Assembly: GCF_029784165.1 (NCBI RefSeq)
Contig: NC_073695.1
Span: 13,701,286-13,765,285 of the forward strand
DNA length: 64,000 bases
Reading direction: 5' to 3'
Source of the DNA: Wyeomyia smithii
Taxonomy: Eukaryota > Arthropoda > Insecta > Diptera > Culicidae
Position 1 is the first letter of the stretch, and each line of letters starts with the position of its first letter. The notes below the pieces were generated by a model. The model was given only the letters and a program-made list of their open reading frames with translations, had not been told where the DNA came from and made no database searches. A program made the translations under genes and the position numbers. Of this stretch, positions 53,541-64,000 are shown piece after piece.

Positions 53541-56133
53541 ATACGGGTCTTAAAACAGTCTCAAATCGATTTCGAGGTTTTGGAAAATAAAATTTATGTT
53601 GGTTGAAAGACTTTTAGGTGCCAGAGAGAAAATAAAACGTTTCATGTTATTGAGAAAAATAACAGAAATATAAAATTTAAAAATATGTTGTATGGCTCAG
53701 TGCAGGTGACTCAAAACATAAACAATGATTAGTTTTTGAAACTGCGTTAATTATCGATATGAAGATGTGTTAAACTTGTAAATAAAAAAAAATGAGATAA
53801 ATATTACTGGAACATGTTTAAAAACGTAGTTATTATTTAAATGCAATTCAAATTGACATTTTTAAAATCCGATATGTGTCAAACAATCGTTGTTTCGTTG
53901 TCCTTGAGGCTCCAGCTAACTCCGTAATATTGCAATTTCTTAAAAAAAAACTCTACATACACTGACTCAGTACACTTTTAAAACTCATAGACAATTCAAA
54001 CTTTGTTGTGATGCTCTAAAAATTTGGCTTCTGACACGTCAATGGTGTACAACTACAGGAAAAATATTATTGGAATGAAACCCGCATTTTCAATTTTGAG
54101 TCGATGGCCAGTTTTTCTCCACAGTAATAAAGTCTTTTCGATTGTTTTAATGCAAACATTCTTTTGCGTGAAAATTCTAACTTTTTCAAATAACGTTGTC
54201 ATTTCTGAATATAGCGTTTTACAATCTTAACCCATCTTAACCCCCCCCCCCCTTAAAAATATAAACCCATAAAAATCTAAAAATATATTTTTGCTGAAGA
54301 TTGTAAAACGTTATATATAGAAATAGAAATAAGTTATTTGAGAAAGTACGAATTTTTGTGCAAAAGAATTTTTTTATTGAAACAATAAGAAAAACTCTAT
54401 TGGATAAATGATTTTATATTTTTTTGCTTTCAAAATATCAAATCAGTATCTGCGTATTTTTGCGTAGGAATGAGTAATTTAAAGTAAAACTTACCCTTGA
54501 AAACCCGTTAATGGTTAAACAACTTTTTCATTTCGAAAACTCCGAAAATTTATAAATATATTGAAAATTATGTTTTAAGTGAACTTTGTATACAAAACTT
54601 TTTTAAAATCTTTTAAAATAAGAGATAAAAATTAGACACCTTCGACAAAGTTGCTAGCAGAAACATTTTCTATATATTTTTTTCGAAGACAGTGGTTGTC
54701 TATCTCACTGTCCTGAAAAAATATTTCTACATCTAAAACCCTTCAAAATGATATATCAATATAACCTGTAGCTCTTCAGGGTCCCGAAATATTCACAAAT
54801 TGCCAAATTCGCAAAAAGTGAAGGCAGTCCCATTGGCCGAGGGGTCCACCAATCGGTATAACACTTTGCACTTATAAGTTCCGGCCCAAAACACATCGAC
54901 TCACAAATTTTGGTCGAAATCGGAGATGGTCGATGCATTTTCTCGGACACTTGACATGGAATGACCCACGAGTATTTAGTTTTTCGATAAAGAACAAGTA
55001 TAGCAATGTTGAGCATGATCTGAACAAAACAAATCTGGTAATAAGAAAGGTTTAACGGCATTTCAGGTGAACAACATTTTCTGACATCAGAAATGAATTC
55101 AGCACCCCAAAATTGGCATTATACGTCATTTTCAATCAGTTTAGAAAGACTTTTGGGTTTTTCCAACTTTCGTTCAAAAACCCGCTACTGTGCGGAGGAT
55201 TGAAAACACTTTGTGTACTGATTATTCATCCCAATTGTCTGCGAGCTTTTTAGAGTTCATCCTTTGTATACCGCCGTTTGTCTGTCCGGTTCTGTATGCC
55301 CGCGGCATCAGTCCTACAAAGGAATTTACTTTTAACTTACCTGACCATATCACCCCATAAAAACTGTCCATTTTACCCCAAACAGGACAGTTTTCAAAAA
55401 ACTCAACTTCTTCCGCTATTTCTTCCACTATGTTATCGTAATCTTTTATCAAAATGTAGCCTTCTACTAGACAAACACGGCTGCAAAGCTGATTAGACTG
55501 AAAACATTAGAGTAGTTCTCAAAAAAACCTTGAATACTCGAGCGTAAAACTTACAGCAACATCATTTTTTGATGTTTCCTCTGTTTACATTGGCACTGCG
55601 GTGCACCTATCACAGCAAACCATGAAATTTTTATGTTAGGTAGGATTTATGGCCCGAATACACACACGGCGTAATGACGCCTTCTTCATGCAAATTAGAA
55701 AGCGTAATTGCGCCTTCCAATGGGACGCCTTTCAACGAGAACCTTCTAGCAGTGATGGCATGAACTCGTGCAAAGTTGAACTGAGTAACACTTTTCCAAA
55801 TTTGAATCCAACTTGAATCTGCTTGCTCTCGATAGTTTGAGTTTTTTTTTTGCACCGCACACTATGATCGATTGAGTTTAAATGCGTGCAATGCATGCAG
55901 TGCACGATGTATCCAGCGATGCAGGCGATGATGTGACGCGATGAGTTTTGTTTTTAGATCGAATTTATGCTTTCAAAGGACAATGCAACAAACTGTTGCA
56001 GTAGACGCGGCGCGAATTTCATCGTAATTCGATTTTTATGCAATTGTTGTTATGCAGGATTCAAACTCAAATCTAACTCAAGTGTAATGCACTGTTAGTA
56101 GGGTTTACGTGCAAACCGAAAATAAATGTGCGA
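53541..56133. other. Long stretch without a recognisable gene
   Basis: AT-rich, with a C10 run at 54241-54252 and an often repeated mosquito-type phrase GACACCTTCGACAAAGTTGC at 54636-54655. Minus-strand open frames near 54756-55061, 55222-55452 and 55631-55855 have no family I recognise. If gene B is intact, this is part of its large intron. Confidence 0.4.
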
Positions 56134-56215
56134 GCAAGTTTTAAAACTAACTTGGATACGAGCAGAGTAGGCAGTGTGACTTTGCACTCGTATCCAAGTG
56201 AGTTTTAAAACTTGC
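56134..56215. repeat. 82-bp palindrome, 29-bp arms
   Basis: GCAAGTTTTAAAACTAACTT… (56134-56162) pairs with 56187-56215 around a 24-base loop with one mismatch. It may be a foldback element or the core of a MITE. Confidence 0.75.
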
Positions 56216-56557
56216 ACAAGCTATTTTTTCTCACTAGTCAAACGTAATACATAGATATCAACGCTGCTTCATCTCTCAGTCCAATCTGTATCAAAAATTA
56301 TACAGTTGATAGACAAGCAAAGCTTCATTTCTGTTGCTCTATTTCCTGGTGCCAAAGCGCACCAAGTGCTAAGTGTTAAGATTGTATCAATATGAAATGC
56401 TCTGGTATTTTGAAGCGAGTATTGTCTAATTTGATTGATTTGCCGTATATTAACCCAGTCCTGACGTTTGTTACAAGAAAAAATTTAATGTTAGTTGAAA
56501 AATATCAAATAAAAATAAAATGCACTTGGTTCGGTCTGGCTCAACAAGTTCTTGAAA
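56216..56557. other. Intergenic or intronic, no gene seen
   Basis: Nothing recognised between the palindrome and repeat copy R4. Confidence 0.4.
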
Positions 56558-57984
56558 AACCTAAATTAATCCACCTAGCGGTCAGACCCAGCCTTTCTCA
56601 TTCAAACTTATTATTTGTAAAAATAGATTTACATGAACGCTTCAATCCAATAAATGTGTATTCACTTTTTGGGTTCTAAAATAATGAAGTTGTAATTTAA
56701 GTATAAAAAATGAAATTTTGACGTAATGTACGTAAATGACTCTTAATTTCGAACAATTCAATCACGAGCGATACCGGGAACATTCAAATGGTACGATACC
56801 ACATTTAAATTATATTGAGGCAACATATATCGATCAAAGCAGGTATAGTTTTAAATAGCCTTTGAATTTCTTTTCTTTCCATAACTTTTGTACCACATAT
56901 CAAATTGTTACGAAGTTTGTTATTTGTAAGTTTGAGAGATGACTCGTTCGTATGACACTAGTTATGTTCAAATAAGTCGTGTAATCTTTGAGATAATAGA
57001 CTTTCGTTGTTTTATCAACAATTTAATACATAACGGTTGCTTAGTTCGATTATAATCAAATGAAATGGGAACGTATAGGGCAGCCAAACTTTGAAAAAAC
57101 GTGTTAAATAATAATTCATCAGTTAACCCTTAACTAGCCCGTTCATCTGATCTGAATAATATTGATCAAATCGGTTGTGTACTTTCTGAGATAATGAAGT
57201 TTCGTGATTTTCACAATTCGGTACATTACAGACGAAGTTACAGTTCGATTACAGTAAAATTCAATAGGGTGTTATGAGGCAGCTAGACCTTTCATTTGAC
57301 ACTAATTTCGTGAAAATCGGTTCAGCCATCTCTGAGAAAGTGAGTGAGTTTATGTATTCTTCGGAATATGTTTCTTTTCATAGCTAGATTTCACATTTAT
57401 AAACATAACAGGCAAAGTAATAACCCGATTGCAAAAAAATCAATAGGGTCTTATGAGGTAACTAGACCTTTCATATGACACTGATTTTGTGGAAATCGGT
57501 TTGGTCATCTCTGAGAAACATGAGTGAAATTAAACAGTCTTCAGAAGACGTTTCTTGTCATAACTTTTGAACAACATATTCAATCTATGTAAAATTCAAA
57601 AGTTAAGGGTTTTTAAGATAGCCCGTTCTTTTGACACCAATTTTATTGAAATCGGTTGTGTGGTTTCTGAGATATTGATGTTGCGTGATTTTTACATATT
57701 TAAACATAACCTCTAAAATAAAAATCCAATTACAATTGAATTTATTTGGGTCTTAGGGGCAACAAGAATTTTCATTTGCATATAATTTCATAAAAATCGG
57801 TCCAGCCATCTCTGAGAAAAGTGAGTGATAATAAAAATCTGCACATACACACACACACATACACATACAGAAAATGTTCAGCTCGTCGAGCTGAGTCGAG
57901 TGATATATGCCATTCGGCCCATTGGAGCACTCTCATATCTTCGGTTTTGCAAGTGATAGCTATACCTTTCTAGGAGAAAGGCAA
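56558..57984 (-). repeat. AGAAAGG noncoding repeat, copy R4 (second unit of a dimer)
   Basis: Read on the minus strand it begins at 57984 (TGCCTTTCTCCTAGAAAGGT) and ends at 56558 with CCGCTAGGTGGATTAATTTA. The end matches R1 and R6. Blocks of TCAGAGATGGCTGGACCGAT recur about every 180-310 bp. Confidence 0.82.
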
Positions 57985-57991
57985 AAAGTTA

Positions 57992-59432
57992 AAAAAATAT
58001 TAATTAGGAGTAAAATATTCATGCTGAAGAAATAGCGAAATAAAAGAAATGACTTTGAATTTCGTACACTTCAATCACGAGCAATACCGGGAACGTACGA
58101 ATATCACAATACCAAATATAAATTTTGTTGAGGCCATATGTTTTGATCAAATCAGTTACAGTTTTAAAATGTCTTTGAATTTCGTTTCTTCTCATAACTT
58201 TTGAACCACATATCAAATTGCTATGAAATTTCTCACTAGTGAGTTTGTGAGACAACCCGTTCAAATGACACTAGATGTGCTCAAATAAGTCGTGTGATCT
58301 TTGAGATAATAGACTTCCGTTGTTTTTATTATTTAATACATAACGGTTGGAATGAAAATACGCTTATAGTCAAATAAAATGGGAACCTATAGGAAAGCCA
58401 AACTTTTCATTTGACACTAAGATTGTTGAATTTAGTCCAGCCATTTTTGGGAAAACGAATGAATTTGAAAAGTCACCGGAACATGTTTCTTTTCACATTT
58501 TTTGAACCACGTGCTCAATCACTATAAAATTCATCAATTAACCTTTAACCAGTCCGTTCATTTGATACCAATATTGTTCAAATCGGTTGTGTACTTTCTG
58601 AAATAATGAAGTTTCGTGATTTTCATATTTTGATACATTACAGACAAAGTAACTGACCGATTACATTGAAATTCAAATGGGTGTTATGAGGCAGCTAGAC
58701 TTTTCATTTGATACTGATTTCGTGGAAATCGGTTCAGCCATATCTGAGAAAAGTGAGTGAGTTTAAGTAGTCTTCGGAATATGTTTTTTTTTTCAAAGCT
58801 GGATTTCTCATTTCTAAACATAACAGGCAAAGTAATAGTCCGATTGCAAAAAAATCAATAGGGTCTTATGGAGTAATTAGACCTTCCAAATGACACTGAT
58901 TTTGTGGAAATCGGTTCAACCATCTCTGAGAAACATGAGTGAGATTAAACACTCTCCAGAACACTTTTCTTTAAATAACTTCTGAACCACACGTTCAATC
59001 TTCATGAAACTCAAAAGTTAAGAGTTTTTTAAGTAGCTCGTTCACTCGAAACCAATTAAATTGTTAAATCGTTAAAATCGGTTGAGTAGTTTCTGAGATA
59101 ATGATGTTTAGTGATTTTCACATTTTTAAACATAACCTCTAAACTAAAAATCCGATTGTAATGAAATTCAATAGGGTCTTATGGGGCAACTATACCTCTC
59201 ATTTGCAATTAATTTCATAAAGATCGGTCCAGCCATCTCTGAGAAAATCGAGTGAGATTGGGAGAGCGTTACATACACACACACACATACACACACACAC
59301 ACACACACACATACAGAAAATGCTCAGCTCGTCAAACTAAGTAGATTGATATTCGAGATTCGACCTTTTGGAGCACTTTTATACCTTTGGTTTTTCCAGT
59401 GATTGCTATACCTTTCTAGGAGAAAGGCAAAA
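57992..59432 (-). repeat. AGAAAGG noncoding repeat, copy R5 (first unit of a dimer)
   Basis: On the minus strand it starts at 59432 and ends at about 57992 with TTTTACTCCTAATTAATATT, then R4 starts. This is the same junction as R2/R3, so R5-R4 is a complete dimer of about 2.87 kb. Confidence 0.82.
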
Positions 59433-59850
59433 AGTGATGTGCCCATTGAAACGAAATCCGGCTCTACGAAAACCATCTGCCTGTTTATTTATCTAATTCT
59501 GATGACAGTCGTATTAACGAGCTGTCCGAAGCAGAGAGAAATCAGTTACTGGTTAAAATAAATCGCAAAATTTGCTTTTAAATCACAAACAATCACTTTC
59601 TTTAGATGCTATGTCTGTGTTTACGGTTCACTCTGGTCGAACGCAATTTTGTTCTTTTCACAAAGTGCTACAGAGATTTTTTTATTATAACACGCCTATG
59701 AACTGTTCAAATGATTTCATTCTTTGATGGAATATAGATGATCAGTACGCACATCCTATTGTACTTGAGAGTGATGGCCGTAGATCGGATTTACTACTAA
59801 ATGAAAATACGTCTTAACTTGACGATGGACAAACTTAGAATGAACGTTTT
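59433..59850. other. Spacer between divergent repeat copies
   Basis: 418 bp between R5 (minus) and R6 (plus), which point away from each other. No gene recognised. Confidence 0.45.
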
Positions 59851-61955
59851 TGCCTTTCTCCTAGAAAGGTATAGCAATCACTGGAAAAACCAAAGGTATA
59901 AAAGTGGTCCCAATGGCCGAATGTCATATACCACTCGACCCCTTTCGACGAACTGAGCATTTTCTGTATGTATGTATGTGTGTGTGTATGTATGTGCAAC
60001 TTTTTTTCTCACTCACTTTTCTTAGAGATGGCTGGACCGATTTTCATGAATTTAATTGCCAATGAAAGGTCTAGTTGCGCCATAGGTTGCCATTGAATTT
60101 CATTGTAATCGGATTTTCAGTTTAGAGGTTATGTATCAAAATGTAAAAATCACGAAACATCAATATCTCAGAAACCACACAACCGATTTCAACAAAATTG
60201 GTTTCAAATGTTCGAGCTGTCTCCAGAACCCTTAACTTTTGAATTTCGTAATGATTGAACATATGGTTCAAAAGTTATGTAAAGAAAAGTTATCCTGAGG
60301 TTGTTTAAACTCACTCATTTTTCTCAGAGATGGCTGAACCGATTTTCACAAAATTATTGTCAAATGAAAGGTCTAGTTGCCCCATAAGTTGCTATTGAAT
60401 TTCATTGCAATCGGATTTTAACTTTGTCCGTTGTTCATGAAAATGTGAAATCACATAATGAAAGTAAACATATTGACTTCCTCCTAACGATCACTGGCTA
60501 ATTAAAAGGTAGAAAAGTGATCCAAATGGCCGAATGTCATATACTACTCGACTCAGTTAGACGAATCGAGCATTTTCTGCATATAAGCATGTATAGGTGT
60601 ATATGTTTGTGTGTGGGTGTGTACGTGTCTATGTGCACCTTTTTTCGCACTCACTATTCTCAGAGATGGTCTGACCGAACAGATTTCAATGAAATTGATT
60701 GCAAATGAAAGGTCTAGTTGCCCTATAAGACCCTATTGAATTTTTTTGTAATCTGATTTCTAGTTTAAAGGTTATGTATCAAAGTGTAAAAATCACGAAA
60801 CATCAATATCTCAGAAACCACACATCTGATTTGATTAAAATTAGTTTCAAATGAACGGGCTACCTTGAAAACCCTTAACTTTTGAATTTTATGAAGATTG
60901 AACATGTGGTTCAGAAGTTATGGAAAGAAACGTGTTCTGGAGACTATTTAATCTCACTCATGTTTCTCAGAGATGGCTGGCCCGATTTTTATAGAATTAG
61001 TGTCATATGAATGGTCTTGTTGCCCCATAAGACCCTAATGATTTTTTTTTACAAACGAATTGTTACTTTTCCTGTTATGTTTAAAAATGTGAAATCCAGT
61101 TATGAAAAGAAACATATTCTGATGACTACTTGGGCTCACTCACTTTTCTCGGAGATAGTTGACCCGATTTCCACAGAATTAGCATCAAATGAAAGGTCTA
61201 GCTGCCTCATAACACCCTATTGAATTTTGCTGTAATCGGAATGTAACTTCGTCTGTAATGTATCGAAATGTGAAAATCACGAAACTTCATTATCTTAGAA
61301 ACTACACAACAGATTTGAACAATATTGATATCAGATAAACGGGCTAGTTAAGGGTTAACTGATGAATTATGATTGAACACGTGGTTTCAAAGTTTGGCTG
61401 CCCCATACGTTACCTTTTTATTTGATTGTAATCAAACTTAAGCAAGCGTTATGTTTTAATTTGTAAAACAACGAAAGTCTATTATCTCAAGTATTACACG
61501 ACTTATTTGAACATAACTAGTGTCATACAAATGAGTCATCTCTCAAACTTACAAATAACAAACTTCATAACAATTTGATATGCTGTTTAAAAGTTTCAGA
61601 AAAAACAGAAATTCAAAGACTATTCAACACTTTACCTGCTTCGCTCAATATATATGGCCTCAACATGATTTAAATGTGGTATCGTACTATTTGAACGTTC
61701 CCGACATCGCTCGTGATTAAATTGTTCGAAATTAAGAGTCATTGCATTTATTTCGCTATTTCTTAAGTACTAACATTACGTCAAATTTTATATTTTATAC
61801 TTTAATTACAACATCAATATTTTAGAACCCAAAGAGTGGATAAACATTAATTGGATTTAAGCATTCATGTAAATCTATTTTTACAAATAATAAGTTTGAA
61901 TGAGAAAGACTGAGTCTGACCGCTAGGTGGATTAATTTAGGTTTTTAAATTTATT
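59851..61955 (+). repeat. AGAAAGG noncoding repeat, copy R6 (diverged dimer)
   Basis: It starts TGCCTTTCTCCTAGAAAGGT. A second, decayed unit start appears near 60480-60600 (CGATCACTGGCTAATTAAAA followed by a TG-rich tract). It ends CGCTAGGTGGATTAATTTAG at about 61944. Same internal blocks as the other copies. Confidence 0.8.
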
Positions 61956-62430
61956 CTATGACATTAAAATGATTATTCGTCGCTTGCTAGGTTTACACCT
62001 CCAACACATCCACTGGTACTAATAACTCAATTTTAAAGAAAATGGCACTTGGCTTGGTCTGGTCGTACGAAAACGATAAACATTATTTGAAAATCACATT
62101 TTGCTCAGAAAGCGCGGCTTTTTCAAATGATATATTAAAACTAGTATAGCCTAGGGACCCAATTTTCATCAGGAAGGCATTGTCACGCCGTGTGTATATT
62201 CGGGCCTTTAGTAGTTCAAGGAATGAATGAAGTGGTACATGGAAACCAAAAAGTAATACTTTCCAAGATAAAGCACCTGTCCATTTCACTTTGAGGTTCA
62301 AATTACCCCAAACTACCCTACTAATGTTGCGTCGAGCCAACCGTCGAAAAGTGGAGCGATATGGACAAAAGAGCAGACAGCAAAACCAACTATTCTTGGG
62401 AAGAGACATGTCGATAGGAATGGAAGAAGT
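61956..62430. other. No gene seen
   Basis: A minus-strand open frame (62409-62083) has no recognisable family. The phrase CACGCCGTGTGTATATTCGG at 62188 resembles one near 55650 on the other strand, so part of this may be an unclassified repeat. Confidence 0.4.
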
Positions 62431-63660
62431 TCAAGGAATCAGAACCGCTAAATCATTCTCATGAGACGCAAAAGTATTTCCAGAAACCTAACGCATCCCG
62501 CACAGGCACTTCGATGAACACTTGAACGGCGTACAGAAAGAATACCAAGACGGCGATGAAAAGGGCATCGTCGATGTAACAGAGGACTGAGATGTATATC
62601 ACTCCCAACGATAGGCGATGTAAACGATGCCATCAAGCGGCAAATCGGTCGGCAAAGTTGGTGTCGGAGTGGAGCCTATCTAGATGGACCCGGATAAGTT
62701 GGCCGAGTGTCTGCATCGCCTGATTGTTAAAATGTGGGATACCATACAGCTGCCGGAGGAGTGAAAAGATGAGGTTACATACCCTATCTAGCACACTGTA
62801 CTCTGAGTCCCTACGCACTATCTATTAATTGATTTTAAAACCACTTATGATATAATTGACCGGAAAGAGATTGGGAAGTTCTTGAACGAAAACGGCTTTC
62901 TTCTTACAGTGCTATGCGTGAATTTTGGGTAGATTCTCTGGTTCACTCGAAGCTCACAAGGGACTTCTACAAGATGATGGTCTCTCTTGCCTACTATTCA
63001 ACATCGTGCTAGAACACGCGGGGCATAACTTGCAACCGATCCAGCCAATTTATCTACTTTGCAGATGACCAACACCTAGGTCATCGGCAGAATATTTGAG
63101 GCGGTGAAAGAGCAGTAAACCAAACTAAAACGCTGGCAGAGAAGGTTGGGCTGAAGATTAATACGTTCAAAAGATCATGTTGGCTGGCGGTACTGAGCAG
63201 TAGCTTGACAATGGACGTCGATGAGCTCTCGGTAATTGACGAATTCGTCTATCTCGGCTCACTTGTAACTTCGGGCAACGATACCAGTCGTTAGATCCGC
63301 AGCTGTATTTTCCGCAGAAGTCGTGCCTACTATGGCCTTCGAGAGCATCTGCTCACGAATAGACTTAGCCCTCGTACAAAGTCTAACCAAAGTCTACCCT
63401 GGAAAGCCCAAAGGTGAAAAGGGCCTGCGTCGAGCAACTTGAAACACGAGCCGGTGGGTTAGTTGAAGAGCCTGCAGGATTGTCGTGTGGATGAAACCTG
63501 CAGGATTGTCGACGAACGGAGAAAGGCGAAAACGGGAATCGAGCAGGCACGTATCAGATCAGCCAGAACAGTCACCCCCAACGACATGCGAACGGATTAA
63601 AACGGCCGGGATCGACTTTCCTGCTTAGAAGGGAGACATCCGTTTGTTGTATGATATTCC
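62430..63660 (+). pseudogene. RTE-like reverse transcriptase remnant
   Basis: In shifting frames: LPTIGDVNDAIKRQIG (about 62595), DPDKLAECLHRLIVKMWDTI (about 62690), LIDFKTTYDIIDRKEIGKFL (about 62825), GLSCLLFNIVLEHAG (about 62980), IYFADDQHLG with the catalytic FADD (about 63050), LAEKVGLKINT, VDELSVIDEFVYLGSLVTSG (about 63217) and SRAYYGLREHLL. This is the same general retroposon type as 3400-9004 but a different lineage. Large deletions and many stops show it is old. Confidence 0.7.
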
Positions 63661-64000
63661 TCGCCGCCTTAGTATTGTAAGGACTAATGTAAGTATGCCA
63701 TCAAAAGACCGAACAAGTCTGCAGATCAGTTCAATCTTTGGACTGAGCACTTCCAACTAAAATTATTCTCGCATTTTTCAAGCAAGATTAGAGATAACTC
63801 TTATATCCTCAATAATCTTTAACCATTTGAAACTTTGCAAAAAAGCTGCAAAGCACTTCAAACTCAATAGCACGGAAATGACTCTGGAATAATTGTTTAA
63901 CGTTTTCTTGAAAAACTGCTGAGCTAATATACATGAATGATTGATTTTGTGGAGTCAATTCTAAGTAGATAATTGGACAGTATTCATTTTGTATATCAAT
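63661..64000. other. No gene seen
   Basis: AT-rich to the window edge; nothing recognised. Confidence 0.4.

Noticed and set aside
54241..54252. C-run as a regulatory or assembly signal
   Set aside because: Homopolymer runs of this length occur by chance and error; nothing around it supports a function.
55222..55855. Two minus-strand open frames as a two-exon gene
   Set aside because: No conserved motif, no convincing splice pair and no promoter; kept only as unexplained sequence.

Overview
The window is gene-poor, repeat-rich DNA from an insect nuclear genome, most likely a culicine mosquito. The clues are short GT-AG introns, an arthropod TCAGT initiator, Juan-like (Jockey clade) retroposons, an ITmD37E-type mariner relative and tRNA-derived SINEs. 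No bacterial features (operons, Shine-Dalgarno sites, CRISPR) are present. The species assignment is inference. All identifications were made by eye from translations and repeat structure; no database search was run.

Host genes. (1) 1-1372 (+): the last four exons of a WDR48/UAF1 orthologue, whose 5' part lies left of the window. (2) 26587-26943 (+): a two-exon gene for a predicted 78-residue secreted protein with its own TATA box and initiator. (3) 27003-40588 (-): a complete five-exon (four coding plus a 5' leader) gene for an 862-residue ERMP1-like M28 metallopeptidase. Its ATG appears to be made by splicing, and one of its introns is 10.8 kb and packed with repeats. (4) 49825-51778 (-): the C-terminal 611 codons of a tandem ERMP1-like paralogue whose N-terminal exons are not in the remaining 12 kb. 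Genes 2 and 3 converge tail to tail, 59 bp apart.

Everything else is mostly mobile DNA, and target-site duplications (TSDs) give its layering. 3400-9004 is an RTE-like retroposon split by a 1.95-kb TIR element. A second copy of that TIR element, inverted, sits at 35046-36956, and both carry the same internally deleted RTE-like fragment between their TIRs. 10968-16446 is a pogo/Tc1-like MITE split by Juan-like copy 1. 18294-25768 is a four-level nest: a hAT-like element, holding a CAGGGTGGCCAC-ended element, holding an ITmD37E element, holding Juan-like copy 2. 43255-47803 is a 5'-truncated I-group retroposon with an RNase H domain. 41741-43250, 56558-61955 and 30719-31489 are copies of a noncoding, partly dimeric repeat family that starts with a small palindrome. 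Smaller pieces include several MITEs, a Tc1-like remnant, two SINEs, a 9-bp minisatellite and RTE-like fragments near 53.3 and 63 kb.

The best candidates for something undescribed are the TIR element carrying a retroposon fragment, the splice-created start codon, the small secreted protein gene and the dimeric noncoding repeat.
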